Part shown: positions 7,865-17,690 of the stretch, one piece after another | How positions within the stretch are numbered: position 1 is the first letter of the stretch | Layout: every line of letters starts with the position of its first letter | NCBI RefSeq assembly: GCF_003268475.1 | Contig: NZ_MCIF01000002.1 | Coordinates: 1,178,629-1,242,628, forward strand | Origin: Thermogemmatispora tikiterensis | GTDB lineage: Bacteria; Chloroflexota; Ktedonobacteria; Ktedonobacterales; Ktedonobacteraceae | Length of the DNA stretch: 64,000 nt | Reading direction: 5' to 3' | Made by a program: the position numbers and the translations under genes | Notes under the pieces: model-generated | The model's database searches: none | Told to the model about the DNA's origin: nothing | Seen by the model: only the letters and a program-made list of their open reading frames with translations

Positions 7865-8785
7865 CTAGCTACTCGACGATCCATTGTGGCCAGGTTCGCG
7901 ACTCCGCGGCCCGGCGTGGCCCGTAGAGCCAAAGGTGGCCTGCCATTGCAGACGCAGCTCCTGGGCACGGGCAAAGATCTCATTCAAATGCGGATCGTGA
8001 GCCGCGATGCGATCGCGTAGCCGCGCGAGTGTCAGCAGATACTCATTGAGACTGCGCACCAGGGCCTCACTATTGGTCAGACAGATATCGCGATACATCT
8101 CGGGGCTACCGGCAGCCAGGCGCGTCATGTCGCGGAAGCCGCTGGAAGCTAGCAAGGCGGCATCGCCCCAGGATGGAGCCTCGGCGGCGGTTGTCATGAG
8201 AGCAATGGCGGCCACAAAAGGCAGATGGCTGACATAGGCGACCTGGCCATCGTGCTCCGCCGGTTCAAGGAAACGAATGCGGGCCCCCAAGGCTTCCACG
8301 AAGCTGGCGACCTTGTTGACAGCGCTCGGGCGGGTCCGCGCCGTTGGTGTTAGACAATAGATACGTCCCTGGAAGAGGCCGGCATCGGCAGCCTCGACTC
8401 CGCTGACCTCTTTACCAGTCATCGGGTGTCCACCAACGAACGAGACATTCTCTGGCAAGAACTCCTCCGCCCAGCTAATGACCTGAGCCTTCGTGCTCGC
8501 CACATCAGTAATGACGGTTCCGGGAGTCACGCAGCGGGCCAACTGCTGCAGGAGGGCCCGCATCGCCCCCACGGGCGTCGCCAGCACCACCAGCTCGGCG
8601 CCGCGCACGGCATCGGCCAGCGAGTCATAGGCTTGATCAATGGCTCCCATCTTGCGGGCTTGCTCACAAACCCCACGCCCCAGGTCATAACCGGTCACCT
8701 CTTGGGCCGCTTTTGCCCGATGGAGAGCCAGTCCGATCGAACCGCCGATCAATCCTAATCCGACAATTGCTACGCGCTGAAACAT
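7865..8785 (-). CDS. tyrA: prephenate dehydrogenase
   Basis: This 306-residue cytoplasmic enzyme oxidatively decarboxylates prephenate to 4-hydroxyphenylpyruvate for tyrosine synthesis. The N-terminal Rossmann motif VAIVGLGLIGGSIGLAL binds the dinucleotide. VVLATPVGAM, TDVASTK, GGHPMTGKE (active-site His) and a C-terminal helical domain with YVSHLPFVAA and SGFRDMTRLAAGSPEMYRDI are diagnostic of the TyrA family. No ACT domain or chorismate mutase is fused. It stands alone on the minus strand with tandem terminators downstream, so it is probably a single-gene unit or the end of one. Confidence 0.93.
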   Translation of the reverse strand: MFQRVAIVGLGLIGGSIGLALHRAKAAQEVTGYDLGRGVCEQARKMGAIDQAYDSLADAVRGAELVVLATPVGAMRALLQQLARCVTPGTVITDVASTKAQVISWAEEFLPENVSFVGGHPMTGKEVSGVEAADAGLFQGRIYCLTPTARTRPSAVNKVASFVEALGARIRFLEPAEHDGQVAYVSHLPFVAAIALMTTAAEAPSWGDAALLASSGFRDMTRLAAGSPEMYRDICLTNSEALVRSLNEYLLTLARLRDRIAAHDPHLNEIFARAQELRLQWQATFGSTGHAGPRSREPGHNGSSSS

Positions 8786-8921
8786 GGAGTATCCTCACAT
8801 CAGTGCAGCCAGTGATAACGATCGATGAGTACACAAAGCCAGGGCAACGGGAGCGACGGCGAAGTCGACAGGAGAGCTGCGCGACGGGCCTGCTCGCCCG
8901 TTCGCCACACTATTCGCCGCA

Positions 8922-9707
8922 CTAAAAGTAGGGCAAGCTCTCCAGCCAGGCCACTCCATCCGGGCCAATAGCGGCCCCCAACATGGCAGTGACCTCATCG
9001 CTGAGTAAAGCGCGCTGCTCCTTCCGATACTCGCGCAGAAAGCGCGGCAAGACCTCGGGGCCGGCGCGCTTCAGGAGGTCGAGGGCAAAGCGCTCTAGCA
9101 GTAGATCAAAGCACAGATAATCTTCAGCCGAGGTCTCCTCATCCCAGCTGAAACTGCGAATGGTGACCGGCGTCTTCCCATCTTCTTCCGCCAGGAAAAT
9201 CTCTGCATACAGCTCATGCAGATCACGATTAACCACGTCGTGCTGGCCATCAAGGCGATGGGAGAGCCAGAGGGCTGCAAACTGCAGTTGCCATTCATCA
9301 GCCCAGAGCGGATAGTCCTCCGGCCAGGGACGCGGGTCCTGCTCCAAAAAAGCATAGGCCAGTTCGTGGTACAGGAGGAAGGTCAGCTTCTCGGCTGCCG
9401 GCTCGCCAATGATGGGATCAAGCTGCGTCGGCACGACCAATGAGGGCGGCTCTGTCGCATTAGTAAAATAGGGCAGCCGGGTCTGCGCTTTCCCCAGATC
9501 CTCATCATGAGGCACCTTCTCCCAGTCAGCCGGCGCGACCAGGATGATCTCCAGCTCCGGCAGCGGCAGTTTGAGCAAACGGCCTAGCTCTTCCGCTGCC
9601 TGATTGAGTTTCAGCAGGAGATGCTGCGCTTGCTGCTCATACCCCCGCGGATAGTAGAGCAGAAAGCTATCCAGCAGTGTCCGATAACGCTCATAGGGGA
9701 ACGACAT
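8922..9707 (-). CDS. hypothetical protein with degenerate metallopeptidase-like motif
   Basis: This 261-residue protein is predicted soluble, with no signal peptide or membrane segment. I do not recognise the family. Residues near 110-125 read LTFLLYHELAYAFLEQD, followed about 25 residues later by WADEWQLQFAALWLS. This resembles a gluzincin HExxH helix in which Glu is replaced by leucine context and the second His by Tyr/Phe (HELAYAF). If it descends from a peptidase it is probably inactive. It lies between tyrA and an Era-like GTPase on the same strand, with 136 and 161 bp gaps, so operon membership is uncertain. Codon composition matches the neighbours, so I take it as a real gene. Confidence 0.7.
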   Translation of the reverse strand: MSFPYERYRTLLDSFLLYYPRGYEQQAQHLLLKLNQAAEELGRLLKLPLPELEIILVAPADWEKVPHDEDLGKAQTRLPYFTNATEPPSLVVPTQLDPIIGEPAAEKLTFLLYHELAYAFLEQDPRPWPEDYPLWADEWQLQFAALWLSHRLDGQHDVVNRDLHELYAEIFLAEEDGKTPVTIRSFSWDEETSAEDYLCFDLLLERFALDLLKRAGPEVLPRFLREYRKEQRALLSDEVTAMLGAAIGPDGVAWLESLPYF

Positions 9708-9868
9708 GATCTTCTTTCTTCTCGTTGTAGTCTCATACCAGGCCAGGGACCCTGTGGTTTCAGGCTCCTGGTTAGACCAGCCAGCAGAATGCTACAACTG
9801 CTGCCCCGTGGCCGTGAGCTAAGCGTGGCCGACCAAGAGCGGGCAGAGCGCTCTCTCTCCTTCCTACT

Positions 9869-11119
9869 CTACTCGCTCCGACCTGGCTCTGGTCCCGCCC
9901 CGGAGGGCGCTGGCTCTATCCCTCCCGGCAAAAGCCGCTCATCTCTTTCTTCGCGGGCATAGCGCTGCAGCTCCTCAATAGTCCTCTCTTGACGGAAGCG
10001 CCGATAGAACCAACGGTAGAGCTGCTGGAGACGCCGGGGCGTGAGCTGCTTGCCGCTGTCATAGTACTCCAGCGCTACCTGACCAATGGCCCATGTTCCA
10101 GCAGCCGCAATAGCACCCGCTACCAGGTCCCCCCCAACAGGTACCGCCTTGGCTACCTGCTCTGCCAGGTAGCGCAGACCTGCCCCCCCTACCATTGTCA
10201 GAATCAGCTCGCGCGCATGACGCATCGCTTCGCTGGAGGAGATGGGTTCCCCATAGAGAGCGGCCAGGCGTAGCACCAGACGCACCTGCGTTCCCAGGAT
10301 AATGGGAATATCAATGAAAGGCACCGGCTCCAGGCCAGCGGCCAGGCTGAGGAGCGTGGCGTTGCGAATAATGCGCTGGGCCGCACTGCGTCGAAAAGCC
10401 GGTAGCTCTCGCCCAATAACCAGGGCGGCCTCGGGACTGGCTTCGATGATGGCCGGAATCAGCTCTTCAGCAATATTCTGGCCGTTCTGGGCCGAGATCG
10501 GAATAACCCCAGCTACACCCAGGCGTACGGCGATCTCGGTCGCCAGACGATCGCCATCTAATCCAGCCGGTAGGGCATCAACCTTGTTCACTGCGATGAC
10601 CGCGGGCTTGTTCAACGCTTTCACTTCGTTGTATAGCTCACGGTCCTCTGCCTGAAGCCCTCGTACGCCATCCAGCAAGAGCACAATCACGCTCGCCTGC
10701 TCCAGCGCCCCCCTGGTAATCTCGGGAAGATGACCGGGCGTATCGATGAGGGTGAACGGACCAAACTCGGCAGGCACCAGCGCGCGAGTGGTACCGGCAT
10801 CGGGAGATACCAGGGAGATGTTCTTCCCCATGATCTTGTTGAAGAGGGTGCTTTTGCCAGAGTTGGGTCGCCCGACAATGACCACTGTGTTGCTGAGACC
10901 GGCCATTACTTCCTCATGAGCCTGCTTCCAATTGACCGCTCGCATGAAAGCTTGCATGAGCGCCAGATTGGCTGGCAGATTTTTGAGAACGCTGAGGCCT
11001 AGCTCGCGCACGCTCTTCGGACGCTCACTTTTGCGAAAGGCTCGCGGGAGCAATTGCTCCACAATATTCTTTTTGGTCGTTTCCTCACTCGCTGAGGAGA
11101 TGGGCTTTTTCTGGGCCAC
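9869..11119 (-). CDS. Era-like GTPase with DUF697-type C-terminal domain
   Basis: This 416-residue protein has G1 GRPNSGKST (residues 83-91), G3 DTPGH, G4 NKVD and G5 SAQNG, all of the TrmE-Era class. The C-terminal half has hydrophobic and glycine-rich stretches (ILGTQVRLVLRLAALYGE, VPVGGDLVAGAIAAAGTWAIGQVAL) as in DUF697-linked, membrane-associated GTPases. A Lys/Arg-rich N-terminus precedes the G domain and an Arg-rich tail (RRFRQERTIEELQRYAREERDE) follows. The GTG start at 11119 has AAGGA upstream. Such proteins are thought to act at membranes, but the specific role is unknown. It is not Era itself, because the KH domain is missing. Confidence 0.85.
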   Translation of the reverse strand: MAQKKPISSASEETTKKNIVEQLLPRAFRKSERPKSVRELGLSVLKNLPANLALMQAFMRAVNWKQAHEEVMAGLSNTVVIVGRPNSGKSTLFNKIMGKNISLVSPDAGTTRALVPAEFGPFTLIDTPGHLPEITRGALEQASVIVLLLDGVRGLQAEDRELYNEVKALNKPAVIAVNKVDALPAGLDGDRLATEIAVRLGVAGVIPISAQNGQNIAEELIPAIIEASPEAALVIGRELPAFRRSAAQRIIRNATLLSLAAGLEPVPFIDIPIILGTQVRLVLRLAALYGEPISSSEAMRHARELILTMVGGAGLRYLAEQVAKAVPVGGDLVAGAIAAAGTWAIGQVALEYYDSGKQLTPRRLQQLYRWFYRRFRQERTIEELQRYAREERDERLLPGGIEPAPSGAGPEPGRSE

Positions 11120-11569
11120 GCGCGTCGTCCTTCCCTGTGCTATTTGTGCCTCGATGAAAGAAAAACTGCGACCTCAACAATGCCGCTTTTCGTAACCATT
11201 ATAGCTCTCGCGCTCAGGTGAGGCAACCGCCAGGCCCTACACCGATCACAGTTATTCGCTCAGCCGATCCGCCGATTGTCTCGCTCTAGCATCTGCTCGC
11301 TTGCTCAGCGCGGCCTGGACGATCCTCGCTCCCCTTCAGCTGTGGCATCCTCTTCGCCATATCCCTCTACCTCCTCGCCTCTTCTCTTACTACCACGCAG
11401 ATGGCAGAGATAGAGAGACGATCACTGACCCGCCCCCGCCTTCAGTTACCTTCTACCTTCTGACCTTTCCGTCCTGTATCCTCCAGCAGATCACCCTCTC
11501 TGCCGTGGGAACAGTTACCAGGGCCAGCGCCAGGTCAGAGGGCAAGGCGGAAAAGGCCAGTAAGAACTT
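11120..11569. other. intergenic region
   Basis: This 450-bp stretch lies between the GTPase start and the end of the LLM oxidoreductase gene, both on the minus strand. I see no open frame with protein-like composition and no strong hairpin. It presumably holds the GTPase promoter, but I cannot define one. Confidence 0.4.
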
Positions 11570-12484
11570 TCATTCCTCTGCTTCGACCTGCCGCTCCTCC
11601 ACGGCTTCGGCTTCCTCTTGGAGCGGAAGTACGACCTCCGCGGCCAGGCGCGCGACGATGTCCGGGGAATAGGGAGGGCGCAGATTGAGAATCAGATGCG
11701 TGGCCCCAGCCTCGATGAAGGTTCGGGCAGCCGAGCGAAGCGCCGCCAGCGGGCGAGCCGGATCGACAGGGAGCTGAAGCGAGCGTTCGATCTCCTGGGG
11801 ATTGCGCCCGATGGCGGCACAATGCGCATCCAGCACGGCTTGCTTGCGGCGAAATTCGCCTACGTCACTGCCGTTATAGTTCCAGATTGAAGCATAGCGC
11901 GCTACAACGCGTAGCGTCAAGCGCTCTCCGCTGCCGCCAATGACAAAGGGCGGATGGGGCTTCTGCTGCGGCTTCGGCTCACATGGAGCCTCATGCAAGC
12001 GATAGTAGTTGCCCTCGAAGGTAACGCGCGGCTCCGTCCAGAGGCGCTTGATCACCTCACAGGCCTCGCCCAGGCGCCGAATACGCTCGCCCGTGGAGTA
12101 AAAAGGCAGACCATAGGCCCGGTGCTCGCGCTCAAACCAGGCGGCCCCCAGGCCAAAGTCGAGCCGCCCCCCCGAGATCAGATCAAGCGTCGCTCCCATC
12201 TTGGCCAGCACGGCGGGATGGCGGTAGGTGTTGCCGGCTACCATCAGGCCAAGGCGCAGTCGCTGCGTCTGCGCCGCCAGGGCCGCCAGCAGAGTCCAAC
12301 CTTCCAGGATGGGACCCTGACTCTGCTCCTCCAGCCCTAGCGGGATAAAATGGTCGAAGAGCCAGGCATGCTCAAAGGCCGGTTGTGCATCAGCTTCCTG
12401 CCAGACCCGTCGGATCTCTTCATAGCTCACAAACTGCTGCGCTGTTTTGAGGCCAAAGCGCAGCCGTGCCCTTCTCGCTGCCAT
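11570..12484 (-). CDS. LLM class flavin/F420-dependent oxidoreductase
   Basis: This 304-residue protein has the bacterial luciferase-like TIM-barrel fold. Motifs are LRFGLKT at the first strand, FEHAWLFDHFIPL, LAALAAQTQRLRLGLMVAGNTYRHPAVLAKMGATLDLISGGRLDFGLGAAW and PFVIGGSGERLTLRVVARYASIWNY. The RHPAVLAK...DxxSxGR block is typical of F420-using members in actinobacteria and Chloroflexota. The substrate is unknown. It precedes nothing obviously metabolic: argS lies upstream on the same strand 54 bp away. A second LLM gene sits at 19368 on the plus strand and differs considerably in sequence. Confidence 0.87.
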   Translation of the reverse strand: MAARRARLRFGLKTAQQFVSYEEIRRVWQEADAQPAFEHAWLFDHFIPLGLEEQSQGPILEGWTLLAALAAQTQRLRLGLMVAGNTYRHPAVLAKMGATLDLISGGRLDFGLGAAWFEREHRAYGLPFYSTGERIRRLGEACEVIKRLWTEPRVTFEGNYYRLHEAPCEPKPQQKPHPPFVIGGSGERLTLRVVARYASIWNYNGSDVGEFRRKQAVLDAHCAAIGRNPQEIERSLQLPVDPARPLAALRSAARTFIEAGATHLILNLRPPYSPDIVARLAAEVVLPLQEEAEAVEERQVEAEE

Positions 12485-12538
12485 TGTTGTCTGCTTCTTT
12501 CTACCTCGTGCTTGCTTGATGTGCGCTTACTCTGCGGC

Positions 12539-14608
12539 TCAGACGCGCTCCAGTGGGATAAAGCCGAGTGTGCGCAGAGCATTATTCATTACCTGCGCCG
12601 TGGTGCGCACGATCCAGGCGCGGAAGGCCTTGACGCGCTGGTCCTCCTCCTTGACAATGGGAGGCGTATGCTCATAGAAATCACTGAAGTGAGCGGCCAA
12701 GTCATAGGCATAGGCGGCCAGCAGATTGGGCGCCAGATGGCTGGTCGCCTCCGCCAGGCGACGCGGATAGGCATCGATATGCCGCAACAACTCCCACTCG
12801 CTCTGCTCCAGGACCGGCGGCAACTCCTCCAGGCGCTCAGGGACCTCATAGCCGCTCTCTTGCAGGCGGCGCAGAATGCTATTGGCGCGCGCATAGGCAT
12901 ACTGGAGATAGACACCGGTGTCTCCCGTTGGTCGGAGCGCTTCCTCCATATCAAGGGCGATCACCTGCTGCAGGCTAAAACGGATCATAAAGTAGCGGAT
13001 CGCCGAGGCCCCCAGAATGGCCGCGGTCTCGTCGGGCAGGTCCGGCTTGACCTCCTTCATACGGGCAATAGCCGCATTGATCAGGTCGTCGGCCTTGATC
13101 TCGATGCCCTTGCGCCCCGACATCGGATAGAACTCGCGTCCATCGGAGGTGTCCACTCCCAAACTCGCTGCGGTCGCGGCGGAGAGAGTGACGATCTCGT
13201 AGGCAAGGTGCGTCGAGTTGCTGGCCTGCTCCTCATAGCCGAGGCGGCGCAGGCTCTCGTAGACTACCTGCTGGGCATAGGACTGGCGTACATCGATGAC
13301 GTTAATAACGCGCTGGGCATGGCCGAAACGGAGGGGATCGCCCTCCTGACTCGCCTCCCCCTGAAGTCCCGGGGTGCGCATCGTCCAGAGCAGGCGCCCA
13401 TCGTGCTGGCGCCCCCACGGCACAAAGGTGAAGTGTACATCAAAGGCCGGATCATCGGTCAGGCCAAACTTCCAGAGCTGGTACGCGATATCCTTGGCGG
13501 TGTAGGTCGCCGTTCCATCGCTCTTGACCAGCACTTTGTCCAGCGTATGCTCACTCTCCTCGTCCTGGGACTCGCCTTCGCCAAACGGCAGAATCCAACA
13601 ACCGGCCAGCTTGCCGCTCTCAGGGCGCCGCAGCAGGCCGCGGCTTTTCAGGACCTCGAAGGTTCTCCTCCAGAGGCCACTATGGAGAATGGCCGACTCC
13701 CAGGTGAGCAGGTCATAGGAGATATTCAGCCGGGACATGGTCTTGAGGTGAGCCTGCACAATGCGCTGGGAGAGATCGGCGGCCAGGGCCGCGTAATCCG
13801 CTCCCTCCTCTGACCGACCGGCCTCGGCCTCACTGCCGTGCTCAATGGCCCGCAGCACTGCATGACGCCGCTCCAGTAGCTCCGGCTGCTCGTCGTAAGC
13901 CTTGCCCACAGCAACGTAGACCCGGGAGCAGTAGTAGTCAAACGGCTCGCCTGGCAAAGGTTCATCACCCTCGGGGAGATGGAGCCGACCTTCCTTGAGG
14001 AGGGTGAAGCCGACAACAACGTCGGCTACCTGAACTCCGGTATCGTCGATGTAGTTCTGGGCTTCAACCTGGTAGCCCTGGGTCCGCAGCATACGTACCA
14101 GGGTATCCCCTAAGCATGAGTTCCGCAGGTGGCCAACGTGGGCCGCTTTGTTGCTGTTGATATTCGTATGCTCGACCACTACCTTGGTGCCCACCCCTGT
14201 CTCGCTCTGCCCAAAGTCAGGGCCAGCCTCTAGCACACGTACCATGATGTCACGACTCACCAACGGGCGGTTCAGGCGAAAGTTGAGATAGCCCGGGCGC
14301 GTGGCCGTGACCTCCTGCAGCGTCGGCAGGTTCAGCGAACGCAGATAGTCGGCCAGGGCCTCGGCGATGACCAGCGGTGGCCGTCCCAGGCGATTCTTCG
14401 CGGCCCATGACATGAGTGGAACGGAGTAGTCCCCAAAGCTGGCCTGGGCGGAAAAGCCCAGGTCGATGGGGAGTTCCTCAACAGGATAATCGATTTGCTC
14501 ACGGGCCAGGTAGCTCCTCGCCGCTTCTCTAACCAGTGCGCTGAGATACTCATGGAGATCTCTCGGTGCCGCTTCGGCGGTTTCCTGTGCCTCTGTGCTT
14601 GTTGTCAT
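12539..14608 (-). CDS. argS: arginyl-tRNA synthetase
   Basis: This 689-residue class I synthetase charges tRNA-Arg. The N-terminal additional domain (about 15-115) is followed by VEHTNINSNKAAHVGHLRN. Its HVGH (157-160) is the HIGH signature and its Asn-rich lead-in is specific to ArgRS. YPMSGRKGIEIKADDL stands where the KMSKS loop is expected. The anticodon-binding domain starts near 560 (YLQYAYARANSILRR) and ends in the usual hydrophobic tail. At 689 residues it is longer than the common ~560-590, with an insertion in the catalytic domain (around 240-300, GSEAEAGRSEEGADYA). No T-box leader is apparent in the ~70 bases upstream. Confidence 0.95.
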   Translation of the reverse strand: MTTSTEAQETAEAAPRDLHEYLSALVREAARSYLAREQIDYPVEELPIDLGFSAQASFGDYSVPLMSWAAKNRLGRPPLVIAEALADYLRSLNLPTLQEVTATRPGYLNFRLNRPLVSRDIMVRVLEAGPDFGQSETGVGTKVVVEHTNINSNKAAHVGHLRNSCLGDTLVRMLRTQGYQVEAQNYIDDTGVQVADVVVGFTLLKEGRLHLPEGDEPLPGEPFDYYCSRVYVAVGKAYDEQPELLERRHAVLRAIEHGSEAEAGRSEEGADYAALAADLSQRIVQAHLKTMSRLNISYDLLTWESAILHSGLWRRTFEVLKSRGLLRRPESGKLAGCWILPFGEGESQDEESEHTLDKVLVKSDGTATYTAKDIAYQLWKFGLTDDPAFDVHFTFVPWGRQHDGRLLWTMRTPGLQGEASQEGDPLRFGHAQRVINVIDVRQSYAQQVVYESLRRLGYEEQASNSTHLAYEIVTLSAATAASLGVDTSDGREFYPMSGRKGIEIKADDLINAAIARMKEVKPDLPDETAAILGASAIRYFMIRFSLQQVIALDMEEALRPTGDTGVYLQYAYARANSILRRLQESGYEVPERLEELPPVLEQSEWELLRHIDAYPRRLAEATSHLAPNLLAAYAYDLAAHFSDFYEHTPPIVKEEDQRVKAFRAWIVRTTAQVMNNALRTLGFIPLERV

Positions 14609-14994
14609 ACGGCCTCACTAAACAATCCGCAACACGGACGAATGCAGTTGAGTAATTCTAGAGTGAAACGTTTGCGTTACACTATAGCGTAGCTCTCTCG
14701 CCCGGTCAAGGCCCGGGGGACCAGTCCACCTTCTTCCGCCTCGCCCTTCCCAAGACAGGCAGAGAGTTTAACCGAGAGGGGGGACCAGGAACCCGCGCAG
14801 ACTGCACTGCACCGCCCAGGGATAGGAGGAAGAAGGGGAGGGAGACGGCCAGGAAGAGAGTACCTCGTTTGGGCCAGAAACAAAGGGGCGTGACAGGTGG
14901 CTGGCCTGTCACGCCGCTACCACTCTTGTCTCTGCTGCGGCGATGAGATGCAACCTTGCCTTATAAGCCCTCTATCATGAACGAGCTAGCCAGC
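14609..14994. other. intergenic region containing argS leader
   Basis: This 386-bp stretch holds the short, AT-richer argS 5' region next to 14609-14690 and the terminator of the next gene at 14876-14915. I looked for T-box features (specifier loop, TGG antiterminator bulge) and saw none. The rest appears non-coding. Confidence 0.45.
14876..14915 (-). terminator. intrinsic terminator of the acetate-transporter-family gene
   Basis: A perfect 11-bp stem (14887-14897 with 14905-14915, seven-base loop) is followed on the minus strand by CCCTTTGTTTCT. It lies ~80 bases beyond the stop codon at 14995. Confidence 0.65.
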
Positions 14995-15582
14995 TCAGGC
15001 CATTGGCCCAACCGGCAGGCGGAACGGCCCCTGACCGCTCTCCAGAATGCCCGCCCAGGAGCGGTACCAGGCCAGCAGGGCGGTCACGATGCCAAGCCAG
15101 CCAGCCACGTTGGTGATCACCGAGTTGCCGCTGAACTCAGCAATGCCCAGTACCACAAAGGTCAGGAAGAGGAAGAAGAGAACGGCCATCAGGGCAATAT
15201 CGGTGCGCAGGGCGCTCAGGAAGAAGAGCAGGGTGATCAGCCCCCAGGCCAGCATGAACCAGCCCAGAATGGGACCAGTCACCAGCAGCTTCTGCCAGAC
15301 GGTAAAGCCAAAAGCCAACCAGAAAGCACCGTAGGTCGAGAAGGCCGTGGCTCCAAGGGTGTTGCGGTTGCGGAATTCCCACATGCCCGCTAGCAACTGC
15401 GCCAGGCCGCCATAGAAGAACGCCAGACCAAGAACATCATTGATACCATTGCTGGAGACAAGACCGGCATTGACAACACTAAGGACAAATGTGGTCAAGG
15501 CAAATGCGGCCAGGCCAAGTGGAGCGGGATTGGCAACTGCGGCGGCAGCGGGTTCGCTGCGCTCTGCTGCAATCTGGGCCAT
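14995..15582 (-). CDS. GPR1/FUN34/YaaH family acetate transporter (SatP-like)
   Basis: This 195-residue membrane protein has six hydrophobic segments. The family signature NPAPLGLAAFALTTFVLS opens TM1, FFYGGLAQLLAGMWEF closes TM2, and STYGAFWLAFG sits in TM3. The longest frame begins at a GTG (15594), but the ATG at 15582 has AAAGGTGGG at good spacing and is preferred. The family moves acetate/succinate or ammonium-linked monocarboxylates across the inner membrane. The thiolase gene divergent from it (16294) and an acetate kinase 40 kb away fit a role in acetyl metabolism, but this link is only positional. Confidence 0.88.
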   Translation of the reverse strand: MAQIAAERSEPAAAAVANPAPLGLAAFALTTFVLSVVNAGLVSSNGINDVLGLAFFYGGLAQLLAGMWEFRNRNTLGATAFSTYGAFWLAFGFTVWQKLLVTGPILGWFMLAWGLITLLFFLSALRTDIALMAVLFFLFLTFVVLGIAEFSGNSVITNVAGWLGIVTALLAWYRSWAGILESGQGPFRLPVGPMA

Positions 15583-16293
15583 TGACGTTCCCACCTTTCT
15601 GTCGAGATGTTAATGATCAGGCACACTGTGCCTCGCTTACTGGCTCGGGCGCTCAGCTCTCTGCTAGCTTCGCTGCCCGGACCTGCACTCTCCACAGGCG
15701 ACTCTGCCTGCTACCTACCAGGTAGGAGGTCGCCACCACCAGATGTCGCAAACACCTTCTATCTGCCCTCGCACCCGCTCAGGTGCGCCCTCACCCACAG
15801 CTTCCATAACCAGGCATATGCCGATTTATGGATGAGATTGGCGCCCAGCACCTCCCTTTCTGCAGTTGGCTATTGCTCAGTAATTATGACCGCATCAGAG
15901 GAGTGGTGTACGTGATTATTATAACACATTTCGCGGGCTGTCGGAATGTGGTTCTACGGCTTTCTAAGGGCCAAACTGGCTCTAGCAGGCTCCTTTACAG
16001 GCACGCCCTCGCAACAAGGGTCAGGAGCATGCCGCGCAAGGAGAGACAAATAGAGGAAGTCGCCCGCCAGGCTCACTCAGGTCGTTGGCCAGAGCAATCA
16101 CCCCACTGGCCTGGCCTTCTCCTTCCAGGGAAGCTGTCTGCCTGGGCACTTGCCTGCCAATGTGGTACACTGGCAACAGAACGCGCGCCAGGGCAGGCTC
16201 TTTCTCTTCAACCGCGGCCTGCACCTCTGTCGCCATCACGTGCTAGTGTATAGACACTGCTTTTTCTTTCACCATCAAAGATGAGGTGATTCG
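15583..16293. other. divergent promoter region between acetate transporter and thiolase
   Basis: This 711-bp non-coding stretch lies between divergent genes. It contains an odd-length palindrome CCTACC-A-GGTAGG at 15714-15726, which could be an operator, and a minus-strand TATAAT at 15918-15923 inside an AT-rich patch (15910-15930) facing the transporter gene. No convincing protein or RNA gene was seen. Confidence 0.4.
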
Positions 16294-17484
16294 ATGCCGC
16301 AAGATATCTTTATTATCGCAGGAGCACGTACACCGGTCGGTGTTTTGCAAGGCTCCCTCTCGGAGATCAGCGCTATCGATCTGGGTGTGGTCGCCGCCAA
16401 AGAGGCCTTGCGACGAAGCAAGGTTGAGCCAGCGCTGGTTGATCAGGTGGTGATGGGCAATGTGCTGCAGACCAGCAAGGACGCCATCTATTTTGCTCGC
16501 CATGTCGCCTTGAAGGCCGGCCTCCCGATCGAGGTGCCAGCTTTGACGGTCAATCGCTTGTGCGGTTCGGGTCTGCAGGCCATCGTGAGTGCGGCTCAGC
16601 TCCTCCTGCTTGGCGAGGGGCAGATCGCGCTGGCCGGAGGAGCGGAGAATATGACCCAGGCTCCTCATGTGATCCGTGGCGCCCGCTTTGGGTTTAAGCT
16701 GGGTCAGACCCCACAGCTGGAAGATAGCTTGTGGGAGGCTTTGATCGATACCTATATCGGCTGCGGGATGGCCATTACGGCGGAGAACCTGGCCGAGCGC
16801 TACGGGCTGACGCGCGAGGAGGTCGATGCCTACGCGCTGCGCAGTCAGGTGGCTGCACGTCGCGCTCAGCAGGCTGGCTGGTTGACAGAGGAGATCGTGC
16901 CGGTAACGGTGCGCGATCGCAAGGGCAACCCGGTGGAATTTAACCAGGACGAAGGGATTCGCGATACTTCAATGGAAGCTCTGGCAAAGCTGCCAGCTCG
17001 CTTTCGCGAGGGCGGGGTGGTGACTGCTGGCAACGCCAGTGGGATTAACGATGCGGGCGCCTGTGTGGTCCTGGCAACCGAGGAGGCCGTGAAACGCCAC
17101 AATCTGCAGCCAATGGCTCGTCTGGTCTCCTGGAGCGTGGTGGGCGTGCCTCCCGAGATTATGGGCATTGGTCCGGCCCCGGCGATTCGTCAGGCACTCA
17201 AACGGGCTGATCTACGCCTGGAGGATATGGACCGTATCGAGGTCAACGAGGCTTTTGCTGCCCAGTATCTGGCGGTGGAGAAAGAACTGGGCCTGCCACG
17301 CGAGAAGACGAATGTGAATGGAGGAGGCATTTCAATCGGTCACCCGCTGGCCGCCAGCGGTGCTCGTTTGACGATTACGCTGTTGCACGAGCTGCGTCGC
17401 CATCATTTGAAGTATGGGGTGGCTTCGCTCTGCATTGGCGGTGGTCAGGGCATTGCCGCCGTTTTCGAGAATGTTGCCCCGTGA
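16294..17484 (+). CDS. acetyl-CoA acetyltransferase (thiolase)
   Basis: This 396-residue cytoplasmic enzyme catalyses the reversible condensation or cleavage of acyl-CoA and acetyl-CoA. The nucleophile Cys90 lies in [11 protein letters not shown]. The C-terminal motifs [17 protein letters not shown] (catalytic His) and SLCIGGGQG (second Cys) are intact, as is [12 protein letters not shown]. Length and [16 protein letters not shown] match biosynthetic/ketolytic thiolases. The ATG is preceded by GAGGTG. No beta-oxidation or ketone-body partners lie next to it, so whether it works in degradation or synthesis is open. Confidence 0.94.
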   Translation: MPQDIFIIAGARTPVGVLQGSLSEISAIDLGVVAAKEALRRSKVEPALVDQVVMGNVLQTSKDAIYFARHVALKAGLPIEVPALTVNRLCGSGLQAIVSAAQLLLLGEGQIALAGGAENMTQAPHVIRGARFGFKLGQTPQLEDSLWEALIDTYIGCGMAITAENLAERYGLTREEVDAYALRSQVAARRAQQAGWLTEEIVPVTVRDRKGNPVEFNQDEGIRDTSMEALAKLPARFREGGVVTAGNASGINDAGACVVLATEEAVKRHNLQPMARLVSWSVVGVPPEIMGIGPAPAIRQALKRADLRLEDMDRIEVNEAFAAQYLAVEKELGLPREKTNVNGGGISIGHPLAASGARLTITLLHELRRHHLKYGVASLCIGGGQGIAAVFENVAP

Positions 17485-17690
17485 AACGGACCAGAAGCGA
17501 TAGCTGGCTCTGACCCCGCCGCCCTGCCTGTCGCTGGCGCTCCCGCTCTCTTCGAGCCGAGCCAAGACGAGCTGAGCTGAGGACCGAGCGTCAGCGACAC
17601 AGGGTTCGTAGCTCGCTATTTGTCATCATAGTGGAGGACTGTACCGACTTCGCTCTCGCACGCCTGAGCATTGGAGGAGGCAGCAGAGCC

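Noticed and set aside
12350..13813. A 487-codon plus-strand open frame
   Set aside because: It runs antisense through argS, whose motifs are clear on the minus strand. The frame is open because of GC-rich codon bias.
14609..14700. A T-box leader before argS
   Set aside because: No specifier loop, antiterminator bulge or terminator was visible in the short leader.
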